This document shows, piece by piece, positions 44,428 through 52,575 of a DNA stretch of 64,000 nt; position 1 is the stretch's first letter, and each line of letters starts with the position of its first letter. The notes below the pieces were generated by a model. The model had not been told where the DNA came from. It did no database searches and worked only from the letters and a program-made list of their open reading frames with translations. The position numbers were made by a program, and so were the translations under genes. The DNA is from Alphaproteobacteria bacterium (GTDB lineage: Bacteria > Pseudomonadota > Alphaproteobacteria > JAEUKQ01 > JAIBAD01). Location: the NCBI GenBank assembly GCA_019695395.1, contig JAIBAD010000002.1:1-64000 (forward strand). The letters run 5' to 3'.

Positions 44428-44466
44428 ATTATAGTTTAAAATAGTTTTGTTATAGGGAAGTGTACG

Positions 44467-45669
44467 ATGAAACAAATTCTTTTCGGAACAACCGCTCTTG
44501 TAGCTGCCGGAATGCTAACGGGAACAGCCTTTGCGGAAGATCCCATAAAGCTCAGCCTTGGGGGTTTTTATCAGGCTGCTATGGGTCACGTTTTTGATGA
44601 TGGCGAAGAAAATGATAGTGAACGCTCTGCCAATGACCATCATGATTATGCAATTAAACAAAATATCGAAATTTACTTTTTAGGTAGCACAACATTAGAC
44701 AACGGTTTAACAGTTGGTACCCGCGTTGAATTAGAAGGTCAAAACAACGGTGACCAAATTGACGCTGCTTATGCTTATTTCCGCGGTGGTTTCGGGGAAA
44801 TTCGTGTGGGTGATTTCGGTTCTGTCGGTGGTTTGATGTGTCTTGAAGTACCATCTGCCGGTCTTTTTGGTGCTTCTGGTATGAATGCTGCCTTTATCTT
44901 CACAAACGTTCAAGGCCGTGTTGCTGATGGTGGTGGTCGTTTCCCAGCACAAGAAATTGATAACAATACAATGTGCGACACTGTAGGAAGCAGTGATAAA
45001 GCAACCAAAATTGCTTACTTCACCCCTGTTCTTTCAGGTTTCCGTATGGGTGTTTCATATGCACCAAACGATGCTGAAGACGAACCAGCTAACCAAAATG
45101 GTACAAGAAGTGACAAAGACGAAGGCCAAAATTCTGAACAATTGTCCTTGGGTGCAGAATACTCTAATAAATTTGGCGCAGTTGGCGTTAATATGGCAGC
45201 TTTTTGGGAACGCGCTTTCAAACGTGAAAAACGTGGTGGCGGTAAAGATGGCCAACATATGGGTGATAATGAAACTTGGGGTATTGGTGGTACAGTAGGA
45301 TTTGCTGGCTTTACCTTGGGTGCCAACTTTAACCAAACAAGTAACATTGACAATATTGTAGATGATATTGATTCAACCAAATGGGGTCTTGGTGCCACAT
45401 ATAATTGGGATGAATGGACACTTGGTTTAGGTTATGCCCATGGTTCATATGATGCCGTAAGTCTTGATGGTCTTCACAAAAATGGTCACGATCGTGATAC
45501 ATTGGATACAGTATCATTTAGCATGCAATATGCCTTGGGACCAGGGATTACTCTTGATGCGGGCTTAAACTATGATGTTTATGACGATGCAAGAGACGAA
45601 GGTCAAAATGATTTAGATGGTGATTACAAAGGTGTCAGCATTGCCACTGGTTTTGGTATTACATTCTAA
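44467..45669 (+). CDS. major outer-membrane porin
   Basis: A 400-residue Gram-negative trimeric-type porin. Signal peptide MKQILFGTTALVAAGMLTGTAFA is cleaved before Glu24 (A-F-A/ED). The mature protein is a run of amphipathic beta strands with periodic aromatic and Gly residues (LSLGGFYQAAMG, EIYFLGSTTLDNGLTVGTRVE, GFRMGVSYAP, GLGYAHG) and long acidic loops, and ends in Phe (GVSIATGFGITF) for BAM recognition. Codon use is biased toward GGT, AAC and similar, unlike its neighbours, consistent with very high expression. An AGGGAAG SD precedes the ATG. It is a monocistronic unit with a strong terminator. Likely the main diffusion pore. Confidence 0.92.
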   Translation: MKQILFGTTALVAAGMLTGTAFAEDPIKLSLGGFYQAAMGHVFDDGEENDSERSANDHHDYAIKQNIEIYFLGSTTLDNGLTVGTRVELEGQNNGDQIDAAYAYFRGGFGEIRVGDFGSVGGLMCLEVPSAGLFGASGMNAAFIFTNVQGRVADGGGRFPAQEIDNNTMCDTVGSSDKATKIAYFTPVLSGFRMGVSYAPNDAEDEPANQNGTRSDKDEGQNSEQLSLGAEYSNKFGAVGVNMAAFWERAFKREKRGGGKDGQHMGDNETWGIGGTVGFAGFTLGANFNQTSNIDNIVDDIDSTKWGLGATYNWDEWTLGLGYAHGSYDAVSLDGLHKNGHDRDTLDTVSFSMQYALGPGITLDAGLNYDVYDDARDEGQNDLDGDYKGVSIATGFGITF

Positions 45670-45696
45670 TAAATTTACCATTTAGTTACAGAAAAG

Positions 45697-45720
45697 GGGA
45701 AGCTTCGGCTTCCCTTTTTT
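45697..45720 (+). terminator. porin terminator
   Basis: GGGAAGC-TTCG-GCTTCCC (7-bp stem, UUCG tetraloop) followed by six T, 27 bases after the porin stop. A textbook rho-independent terminator. Confidence 0.93.
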
Positions 45721-45799
45721 CATGTGGATTTCATTTTAAATAAAATGGTACATTAATATATGTGCGTTATTCTAAAAATAAATTTGTCTGGATTAAATA

Positions 45800-46510
45800 A
45801 TGAATGACACAAAAAATTTAATTGAACAGCAAGAAATTATTAAACAAAGATTTTTTCAAATTAAATCCCAGATAGAAGAAAAAATTAAATCTAAAAAAAG
45901 TAACACAGTAAATAGCATTAAAATCTTCCCTAAAATTGCACTTGCGACAAAAACCCAACCCCCTGAGTATATAGAACCTTTATTAAAAATTGGTCATCGC
46001 TGTTTCGCAGAAAATAAAGTCCAAGAAGCTTACAATAAATGGCCCTTATTTCGGCAGGATTATTCCGATATTGATTTACATTTAATTGGTCCATTACAAA
46101 CCAATAAAATAAAACAAGCCCTAACTTTATTTGACGTTATTGAAACCATAGATCGTATATCTTTGGCAGAATCAATGGCAGTTTTATTAAAAAAAAATCC
46201 AAAGAAAATAAAATTTTTAATCCAAGTTAATACAGGAAATGAACCACAAAAGTCTGGGGTAAAATTAAATGACACAGAATATTTTATAGATTTTTGTCTG
46301 AAAAAACTTGCTTTGCCAATCGTTGGATTGATGTGTATCCCACCTTATGGCCAAAATCCAATACCGCATTTTAAATTACTAGCGGATTTAGCCCACAAAT
46401 ATAAATTTCAAGAATTAAGTATGGGGATGAGCAACGATTTTCTACAGGCTCTTGATGCAGGGGCTACTGAGGTACGAATTGGCACAGCGATTTTTGGTTT
46501 AAGAAAATAG
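45800..46510 (+). CDS. YggS/PLPBP pyridoxal phosphate homeostasis protein
   Basis: Binds pyridoxal 5'-phosphate and keeps its free level steady; not a catalytic racemase. The PLP Lys is in ALATKTQP near residue 51; FAENKVQEA, LHLIGPLQTNK, and LSMGMSNDFLQALDAGATEVRIGTAIFG are the family signatures. Length 236 is normal, with a Lys-rich N-terminal helix. It lies alone between the porin terminator and convergent genes. Family is certain; target enzymes unknown. Confidence 0.93.
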   Translation: MNDTKNLIEQQEIIKQRFFQIKSQIEEKIKSKKSNTVNSIKIFPKIALATKTQPPEYIEPLLKIGHRCFAENKVQEAYNKWPLFRQDYSDIDLHLIGPLQTNKIKQALTLFDVIETIDRISLAESMAVLLKKNPKKIKFLIQVNTGNEPQKSGVKLNDTEYFIDFCLKKLALPIVGLMCIPPYGQNPIPHFKLLADLAHKYKFQELSMGMSNDFLQALDAGATEVRIGTAIFGLRK

Positions 46511-46575
46511 CCTAAAAATTTTTATAAAACTATAGGCATTCTAGCTTTTAAAACTAAGCTGCATTTAAAAATAAA

Positions 46576-47664
46576 TTACTTATCCTTTTTAATATGTGAA
46601 GGGTTAAGTTTTCGTAAAAATGATAATAAAACGAATCTCTCACCCTGTAATAAAGGTTTTGCTTCATGCAAAATTGTTGTTGAAAAGATTAATGCAGATC
46701 CAGCTTCTGGACGATAATCATTGAAACCATATTCAGGAAAATAAAGATTACCTCCAACAAAATCGTCATTTAGATTAAGTGACATTGCAAATACCCGGTC
46801 GCTTGTTTCTTCTGATGCATCATCACGATGCGGTTTGAAATAGTCACCACGTTCTGCATTATAGCAGGTCAGATGAAATTGGTCGAAATAAAAACCTTGA
46901 AACCGAAAAACTTTTTGTAATTCTGGGGCGATGCGTCTACCAATTGTAAAACTTAATTTTTGAATAAGATCGGGCTCTTTAATAGGTTGATAACGATTTT
47001 TTTTCAAATCATAATGAACACGTTCAACAGCTTGACCATCAATTACAGATAAAACTTTACCTTCTTCAATGGTCTCTTTATTCCATCTTTCAATTAAACT
47101 TTGGCATGTGTTAAAATCCAGAACCCTGGGTAACATTAAAACGGGGGCAAAATTGCTTAAAATATGGGATGAAAAATTTTTATTTAGAGTATCAATTTTG
47201 GATAAAATAATATCCCATATTTCAGAATTTTCTTCATATATCTGAAGAATTCTTTGATTAGGGTCAAGTAAAAGACCGAGATTCTTTTGTCCATGATTTT
47301 TTTCCCCATGATTTTTTTGGGAAGATAAATCTACAACTGCTTCAAAGTAGGCTTTTGAAATTTTACCCAAGGGATCAGATAATAATTTTATATCGGAATT
47401 TGTATTAATTGTATTGGCAAATTTTGTTATTACTTCTGGGCTGGTAACAATAATGATATGTGCTTTTTGATAAAATTTTTCTTGATGATCAAAAAAATAT
47501 TTGGCTTTAATTTCTGCGTCAGAATTGTTTGATTGAATGAAATATAACAGAATATATTGACCTTTGACCAAATCATAAAAAGATCTTAGTTTGCCTAAAG
47601 AATCAGGAAGGGCAAAATTGGGTGCTCTATCGCCTACTGTTAAAATTAATTTTGAAGGATTCAT
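46576..47664 (-). CDS. redoxin-like domain fused to 2OG-Fe(II) oxygenase
   Basis: A 362-residue two-domain protein. Residues 1-165 look like an AhpC/TSA peroxiredoxin (GDRAPNFALPDSLGKLRSFYDLVKGQYILLYF), but where the peroxidatic Cys belongs there is SNNSDAE, so that domain has no visible catalytic Cys. Residues 175-352 are a 2-oxoglutarate Fe(II) dioxygenase: iron ligands His279, Asp281 (PHRDD) and His333 (ILHEAKPLLQGERF), and Arg343 for 2OG. A small KNHGEKNHGQKN duplication lies at 117-128. The reaction and substrate are unknown; a prolyl-hydroxylase-like or protein-modifying role is possible. It lies 21 bases downstream of ribA in the same direction. Confidence 0.85.
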   Translation of the reverse strand: MNPSKLILTVGDRAPNFALPDSLGKLRSFYDLVKGQYILLYFIQSNNSDAEIKAKYFFDHQEKFYQKAHIIIVTSPEVITKFANTINTNSDIKLLSDPLGKISKAYFEAVVDLSSQKNHGEKNHGQKNLGLLLDPNQRILQIYEENSEIWDIILSKIDTLNKNFSSHILSNFAPVLMLPRVLDFNTCQSLIERWNKETIEEGKVLSVIDGQAVERVHYDLKKNRYQPIKEPDLIQKLSFTIGRRIAPELQKVFRFQGFYFDQFHLTCYNAERGDYFKPHRDDASEETSDRVFAMSLNLNDDFVGGNLYFPEYGFNDYRPEAGSALIFSTTILHEAKPLLQGERFVLLSFLRKLNPSHIKKDK

Positions 47665-47685
47665 GAAAGTATCTGGGGTACAGGG

Positions 47686-48834
47686 TTATTTATTAAAATT
47701 TATCTTATGGTTCATTTTTTCTTGTTTAGCCTGAAGGTAATTTTTATTATGAGTATTTGGTTTTATATTGATTAAAGTTTGATTGGCAACATGGATACCG
47801 TTTTTTTCCATATGATTAATTTTTTGCGGGCTGTTGGTCAAAAGATTAATAGTTGTAATATTAAGCATTTTTAAAATAGTTGCGGCAGTTTCATAAGAAC
47901 GTTCATCTGCATCAAACCCCAAAAATTGGTTGGCCTGATAGGTGTCAATCCCTTGATCTTGCAATTGATAAGAACGTAATTTATTAATTAAGCCAATGCC
48001 CCGACCTTCTTGATTTAAATAAAGCAAAACACCCCCATCATTTTGAGACAAAGTAATTAAAGCTTGATGAAGTTGTTCACCACAATCGCATCTAAGGCTG
48101 GCTAATAAATCACCTGTAAAGCAAGAAGAATGAATCCGACAAGAAACAGGATTAGATGATGGTTCGTAATTAACTAAAATGGCTAAATGATCTTTTAAAT
48201 GGTCCGAGGTTCGAAATACTAAGATTTTAGCTAATATATTATGAGCCAAGGGAAGGTTGGCTTCGGCTATTTGGGTTAATATTTCTTCTTGATTTAGTGT
48301 AATATCTTTAAGAATTGCGCCATCTATATTCAAACATAAAGATAAATGAAAAAAAGAATTAAAAATTGATTCATCCTGTTTTTCAATTTTAAAAAAGATA
48401 AAAGAAGGTAAAAGGTCGGCTTTTTTTACTAAAAGAAATATTTTGTCTAATAAAATTTGATCAATTTTATTCCCCTTTTTATCTTGGGGTAAAATTTTAC
48501 CGTCAGCTTTTGAAATTTTAACAATAGGATTGATAAAAGATTGAAGATCATCCCATGTTGTTGATGTATCTAGTGAAAAAAGTGTAAAGCCATTTTCATG
48601 TGAAGGTAAAAAATTATGATTAAGAAATATAGGACTATCTTCCAAAGATTTAATTCGGGGATTTGATAAAACAAAATTAAGATCAATAGAATGATTTTTT
48701 AAAAAATAAAATGTGGATGGATCAATTGTTTCCGAAGCTATAATTCCCCATTTACATTGATTATGGGTTAGGAGAATCATATCCCCTTGTTTTAAAGCTG
48801 CTTGGATACGATTTGTAATAAAATGATTGGGCAT
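47686..48834 (-). CDS. ribA: GTP cyclohydrolase II, long form
   Basis: First committed step of riboflavin synthesis. The C-terminal half (about 205-355) is GCH II: RIHSSCFTGDLLASLRCDCGEQL with zinc ligands Cys238, Cys249 and Cys251, then YLNQEGRGIGL and the LLTNSPQKI end. The N-terminal 200 residues occupy the place of the RibB (DHBP synthase) domain of fused RibBA enzymes, but I see no clear DHBP synthase motifs; this may be the divergent N-domain known in alphaproteobacterial RibA. The C-terminal tail is basic and Asn/Lys-rich. It is divergent from the response regulator and followed by the oxygenase. Confidence 0.9.
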   Translation of the reverse strand: MPNHFITNRIQAALKQGDMILLTHNQCKWGIIASETIDPSTFYFLKNHSIDLNFVLSNPRIKSLEDSPIFLNHNFLPSHENGFTLFSLDTSTTWDDLQSFINPIVKISKADGKILPQDKKGNKIDQILLDKIFLLVKKADLLPSFIFFKIEKQDESIFNSFFHLSLCLNIDGAILKDITLNQEEILTQIAEANLPLAHNILAKILVFRTSDHLKDHLAILVNYEPSSNPVSCRIHSSCFTGDLLASLRCDCGEQLHQALITLSQNDGGVLLYLNQEGRGIGLINKLRSYQLQDQGIDTYQANQFLGFDADERSYETAATILKMLNITTINLLTNSPQKINHMEKNGIHVANQTLINIKPNTHNKNYLQAKQEKMNHKINFNK

Positions 48835-48939
48835 AATTTAAAAGTAAAAGTTCGGCAAAGATAAAAAAATATGATATAATATCAAGATTATCATGATATA
48901 GATAATTTAAGTAAAATACTAATAAGATTCTGTAAAATT

Positions 48940-49644
48940 ATGAACAATAAAATAAACTTTCAGCAAAAAAAAATTTTGGTTTTTGATCCTTATCAAAAAA
49001 TTTCCTTATTAATTGTTGAACATCTTGGTTTATATCCAGAATTTGATGTGAATGAAGTTGAAAAGATTGATCATGCACTGGACATGTTAAAACATGGTCA
49101 TTATGACCATGTTTTTGTTCATGCTGAAACTTTGAATGATATAAGCTTAGATTTTTGTAAATTAGCTTATAAAGAATTTCCTAATATTTTTATTATTCTA
49201 ATTGCAGATTCAAAAATTTATAAAAATTTGAACCCATTTTTGGTAAGTGGTGTTCGCTATTTCCTGGATAAACCTTTTCATATCAATCAGCTTATTGCTT
49301 TGTTAAAAGAACAGAATTTAACCCATGCTGATACATCTTATCCAGCTTTATCTATAGGCCCCTATGATTTTTATCCCCATCTTAAACTTCTTCTCCATAA
49401 AAAAAATAAAAAGGAAATAAGGTTAACAGAAAAAGAGTCAGCTATTTTAAGATTTTTATATGACCATGAAGGGATAGCCATGGATCGCGAAACTTTGCTC
49501 GACAAGGTTTGGGGTTATAATTCTGGTGTTTCGACACGTACATTGGAAACTCATATGTATCGTCTTCGTCAAAAAATTGAACTTAATCCGATTGAGGCGT
49601 CAATACTTATTACAGAAGAAAAAGGATATCGCCTTGTTAGTTAA
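48940..49644 (+). CDS. OmpR-type regulator with degenerate receiver
   Basis: A 234-residue DNA-binding protein. Residues 10-125 have the receiver fold (LVFDPYQKISLLIVEHLGL; RYFLDKPFH with conserved Lys111), but the phospho-acceptor Asp position holds His61 (YDHVFVHAETL), and the first-strand acidic pair is only Asp16-Pro. So it cannot be phosphorylated in the normal way. Residues 140-234 are a full OmpR winged helix: RLTEKESAILRFLYDHEG, ETLLDKVWGYNSGVSTRTLETHMYRLRQKIE and ITEEKGYRLV. It is the first gene of an operon with an MBL hydrolase and methyltransferase; no kinase gene is near. It may be an orphan, phosphorylation-independent regulator. Confidence 0.9.
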   Translation: MNNKINFQQKKILVFDPYQKISLLIVEHLGLYPEFDVNEVEKIDHALDMLKHGHYDHVFVHAETLNDISLDFCKLAYKEFPNIFIILIADSKIYKNLNPFLVSGVRYFLDKPFHINQLIALLKEQNLTHADTSYPALSIGPYDFYPHLKLLLHKKNKKEIRLTEKESAILRFLYDHEGIAMDRETLLDKVWGYNSGVSTRTLETHMYRLRQKIELNPIEASILITEEKGYRLVS

Positions 49645-49677
49645 ATAATTAATTAAAATAAATAAGGATAATGCAAA

Positions 49678-50502
49678 ATGTTTGTACGTTTTTGGGGGGT
49701 CAGAGGTAGTCTTGCTTGTGGCGGAAAAAACTACAGCAAATATGGAGGGAACACCTCATGTATCGAAGTAATGTGCGGACCTTTTTTATTTATTTTTGAT
49801 GCAGGTACAGGTATCAGATCTCTGGGTTATAATTTAATAAATAACAAATCATCTTCTAATATTGATTTAGATCTTTTTCTAACCCATTGGCATCTTGATC
49901 ATGTTGTGGGATTACCTTTTTTTAAACCTTTATATTATCAAAATAATCACATAAACATTTGGACTGCTGATTTATGGAAAAATAAATCTACAAAAGATCT
50001 TGTTAAAGATTTAATGCAAGAACCTTTTTTCCCAGTTACACCTGATATTTTCAAAGCTCACGTTCATTACCATACTATTCCCATGCACAATATAATTGAA
50101 CCCAGACCCGGTGTTACAATTCAAACATTAAGATTGAACCATCCAAATGAAGCTGTGGGATATAGGCTTACCTATCAAGGACGATCAATTTGTTATTGTA
50201 CCGATCATGAACATGGAAATCAAAAAATGGATGACGCTTTGATAGATTTTATTAAAAATGCAGATATTTTTATCTATGATTCAACTTATACAGATGAAGA
50301 ATATAATCGTTGTTGTGGGTGGGGGCATTCTACTTGGCAGGTGGGTATAGATTTTGCTAAAAAAGCTGGGGTTAAGACTTTTGTTGCCTTCCATCATGAT
50401 CCAGGTCATGATGATTATTTTCTAGATCAGGTGGATATAGATCTTAAAAAAACATTTTCTCAAGCTCATATAGCTTATGAAGGTTTAATACTTCCTTTAT
50501 GA
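49678..50502 (+). CDS. MBL-fold metallo-hydrolase
   Basis: A 274-residue metallo-beta-lactamase fold protein. The metal motif THWHLDHVVG gives His70, His72, Asp74 and His75; further ligands are the His in RLNHPNEAVGYRLTYQG and the Asp in FIYDSTYTDEEY. N-terminal FWGVRGSLACGGKNYSKYGGNTSC is typical of the cAMP-phosphodiesterase-like/RNase-Z-like group. Substrate unknown. The gene follows the regulator after 33 bases and overlaps the methyltransferase start by four. Confidence 0.9.
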   Translation: MFVRFWGVRGSLACGGKNYSKYGGNTSCIEVMCGPFLFIFDAGTGIRSLGYNLINNKSSSNIDLDLFLTHWHLDHVVGLPFFKPLYYQNNHINIWTADLWKNKSTKDLVKDLMQEPFFPVTPDIFKAHVHYHTIPMHNIIEPRPGVTIQTLRLNHPNEAVGYRLTYQGRSICYCTDHEHGNQKMDDALIDFIKNADIFIYDSTYTDEEYNRCCGWGHSTWQVGIDFAKKAGVKTFVAFHHDPGHDDYFLDQVDIDLKKTFSQAHIAYEGLILPL

Positions 50503-51383
50503 TAAAATTTTATCAAAAATATTTTCTTTTAATAAAAAGGTTCTATTTTAAAATTGCTACAATTTTGGGTTATAAATTCTATGGATTTTTTGTACCTTAT
50601 CGTTATATGGATGTTTTTTTAGAAGAAAGAAAAAATATTTTCTATAATGATATCTATACTAAATTCTTAAATTCTAAAGATTTTTTTAAAAATCTTCTTT
50701 TAAGAATAGGTCAGTTTAGCCAGGAATTACAAACAATCACAATTAATGAAGCAAAGGCCAAGAATGGAGGGAGAAATCTACCAAGATGGCATCAAGATTG
50801 GTTTCCAAGATTAGATGCTGCGGTTGCTTATACGCTTACAAGATTATATAAACCCAGCAAAATTATTGAAATTGGATCTGGCCATTCAACAAGATTTTTT
50901 ATAGAAGCTATTCGTGATGGTCAATTACGCACGCATATGACGGTGATTGACCCAAAACCTCGCGCCTCTTTTGATGTAGCGTCTATGGAATTTATTCAAA
51001 GTAATTTAAAATTAAAGCACAAAGATATTTTTATATCATTAAAAGAAAATGATATGGTTTTTATTGATTCAAGCCATATTTTAATTCCAGGAAGTGATGT
51101 TGATTTATTAATCAACGTCATTTTACCTCAATTGCCCTCCGGGGTATTAGTTCATATTCATGATATTTTTCTTCCCCAAGATTATCCAAAATCTTGGGCA
51201 TGGCGGGGATATAATGAACAATTAATTATAATACCTTTAATTTTATCTGATCAATGGCAAGTTATCTTTGCGAGCCATTTTGTTAAAACCCAAATGATGG
51301 AAGATTTAAAACATTCTATTGTTGATACATTACCTTTATTACCAACGGCTTATGAAAATAGCTTGTGGTTACAGAAAAAATAA
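50499..51383 (+). CDS. class I SAM-dependent methyltransferase
   Basis: A 294-residue protein with a SAM-binding Rossmann core in the middle: KIIEIGSGHSTRFFIEAIRDG near 128-148, an acidic residue in TVIDPKPR, and a catalytic-region block MVFIDSSH...VHIHDIFLPQDYP reminiscent of cephalosporin-hydroxylase-type (Methyltransf_24) enzymes. The N-terminal 70 residues are hydrophobic and basic with possible membrane contact. Substrate unknown. It starts inside the stop of the MBL gene (ATGA-like overlap of four bases) and is convergent with the ABC operon. Confidence 0.85.
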   Translation: MIKFYQKYFLLIKRFYFKIATILGYKFYGFFVPYRYMDVFLEERKNIFYNDIYTKFLNSKDFFKNLLLRIGQFSQELQTITINEAKAKNGGRNLPRWHQDWFPRLDAAVAYTLTRLYKPSKIIEIGSGHSTRFFIEAIRDGQLRTHMTVIDPKPRASFDVASMEFIQSNLKLKHKDIFISLKENDMVFIDSSHILIPGSDVDLLINVILPQLPSGVLVHIHDIFLPQDYPKSWAWRGYNEQLIIIPLILSDQWQVIFASHFVKTQMMEDLKHSIVDTLPLLPTAYENSLWLQKK

Positions 51384-51392
51384 TCTTATCTT

Positions 51393-52553
51393 TTAATGTG
51401 TTTTATATGGATCTGCGACATCTCTTAGACCATCCCCAAAAAAATTAAAAGCTAACACAACAAGAATAACAGGAACAGCAGGAAGCAAAAGCCAAGGATA
51501 TAAAGCAACGGCATTCATATTTTGGGCTTCAGTTAAAAGCACACCCCAACTTGTAATGGGGGGGCGCAAGCCCAGACCCAGAAAACTTAAAGCTGTTTCA
51601 CCAAGAATCATACTGGGAATAGATAAAGTTATTGATGCAATTAAATGACTTGAAAAATTTGGTAAAAGATGACGTGTAATAATTCTTTTTGGCTTGGCCC
51701 CCAATAATTGAGCTGCTGTACAAAAATCTTCTTCACGTAAAGATAAAAATTTAGAACGTACAGCCCGCGCCAACCCTGTCCAATCAAGAAAACCTAAAAT
51801 AACACTTATGCCAAAAAAGACTAAAATTGGGCTCCAGGTAATAGGAATAATGGCAGATAACGCAAGCCAAAGGGGAACTTGGGGGAGGCATTGGATAATT
51901 TCAATTAAACGTTGGGATATGGTGTCAACCCATCCCCCATAATATCCAGCAATGCCACCAATAAATAGACCCAATAAAAAACTTATGGTTACCCCAATTA
52001 ATCCAACGGTGAGCGAAATTCGTGCGCCATAAATAATACGTGAGAGCATGTCACGTCCCAAACGATCAGTTCCTAATAAAAACAAGGTTGCTTTATCATT
52101 ACTAGGTTCCGGACAAATAAAATGCCAATTAGAATCAATAAAACCCCATAATTTATAAGAATCCCCACGGCAAAAAAATTGTATTTTATGGATGATTGTA
52201 TTATCTCGTTTATAATCACGTTTTAAATTTTCCATATTTAATGAATAACGATACCCATACGTAAATGGACCGATAAATTGCCCTTCGTGAAAAAGATGAA
52301 TAGATTGAGGTGGGGCGTAAATAAAATCAATATGACGTGTATGTAAATTATAGGGGGCCAAAAATTCGGTCATGCATATAGCTATATACATAAACAATAA
52401 AAATAACCCAGAAATTAAAGCTAATTTATGTTGACGAAATCTCCACCAGATAATACGCCATTGGGATGCTTGATAAAATTTTTCTTGCCCCTCAGAAGTT
52501 TCACTTTGATAGGGGTCAAAAGGTTGTTGATTAACATAATGATTTAAAGTCAT
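51393..52553 (-). CDS. ABC importer permease, OppC/DppC type
   Basis: A 386-residue inner-membrane subunit of the peptide/nickel ABC class. Residues 1-180 include one membrane helix and a large periplasmic extension; the permease core has SRIIYGARISLTVGLIGV and the EAA loop DFCTAAQLLGAKPKRIITRHLLPN that contacts the ATPase, then ETALSFLGLGLRPPITSWGVLLTEAQN, the OppC signature. It is the last gene of the operon, 22 bases after the partner permease. Confidence 0.93.
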   Translation of the reverse strand: MTLNHYVNQQPFDPYQSETSEGQEKFYQASQWRIIWWRFRQHKLALISGLFLLFMYIAICMTEFLAPYNLHTRHIDFIYAPPQSIHLFHEGQFIGPFTYGYRYSLNMENLKRDYKRDNTIIHKIQFFCRGDSYKLWGFIDSNWHFICPEPSNDKATLFLLGTDRLGRDMLSRIIYGARISLTVGLIGVTISFLLGLFIGGIAGYYGGWVDTISQRLIEIIQCLPQVPLWLALSAIIPITWSPILVFFGISVILGFLDWTGLARAVRSKFLSLREEDFCTAAQLLGAKPKRIITRHLLPNFSSHLIASITLSIPSMILGETALSFLGLGLRPPITSWGVLLTEAQNMNAVALYPWLLLPAVPVILVVLAFNFFGDGLRDVADPYKTH

Positions 52554-52575
52554 AAAAACCTAACACAAATAAAAA

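Larger units (their letters stand above)
43818..44466. other. 649-base intergenic region before the porin
   Basis: No gene found on either strand. Contents left to right: AT-rich sequence with a weak hairpin AAAAAACC / GGTTTTTT (43967-43993); a hairpin AAGACA / TGTCTT (44221-44238) partly overlapping the GC palindrome TTGCGCGCAA (44237-44246); a promoter-like pair at 44287-44314; and the GC-rich island at 44360-44427. The DUF3576 and porin promoters both lie here. This is an unusually long and structured spacer for this gene-dense window. Confidence 0.7.

Noticed and set aside
44654-45517. Several antisense frames opposite the porin
   Set aside because: His/Asn-rich translations caused by the porin's codon bias; no start signals.
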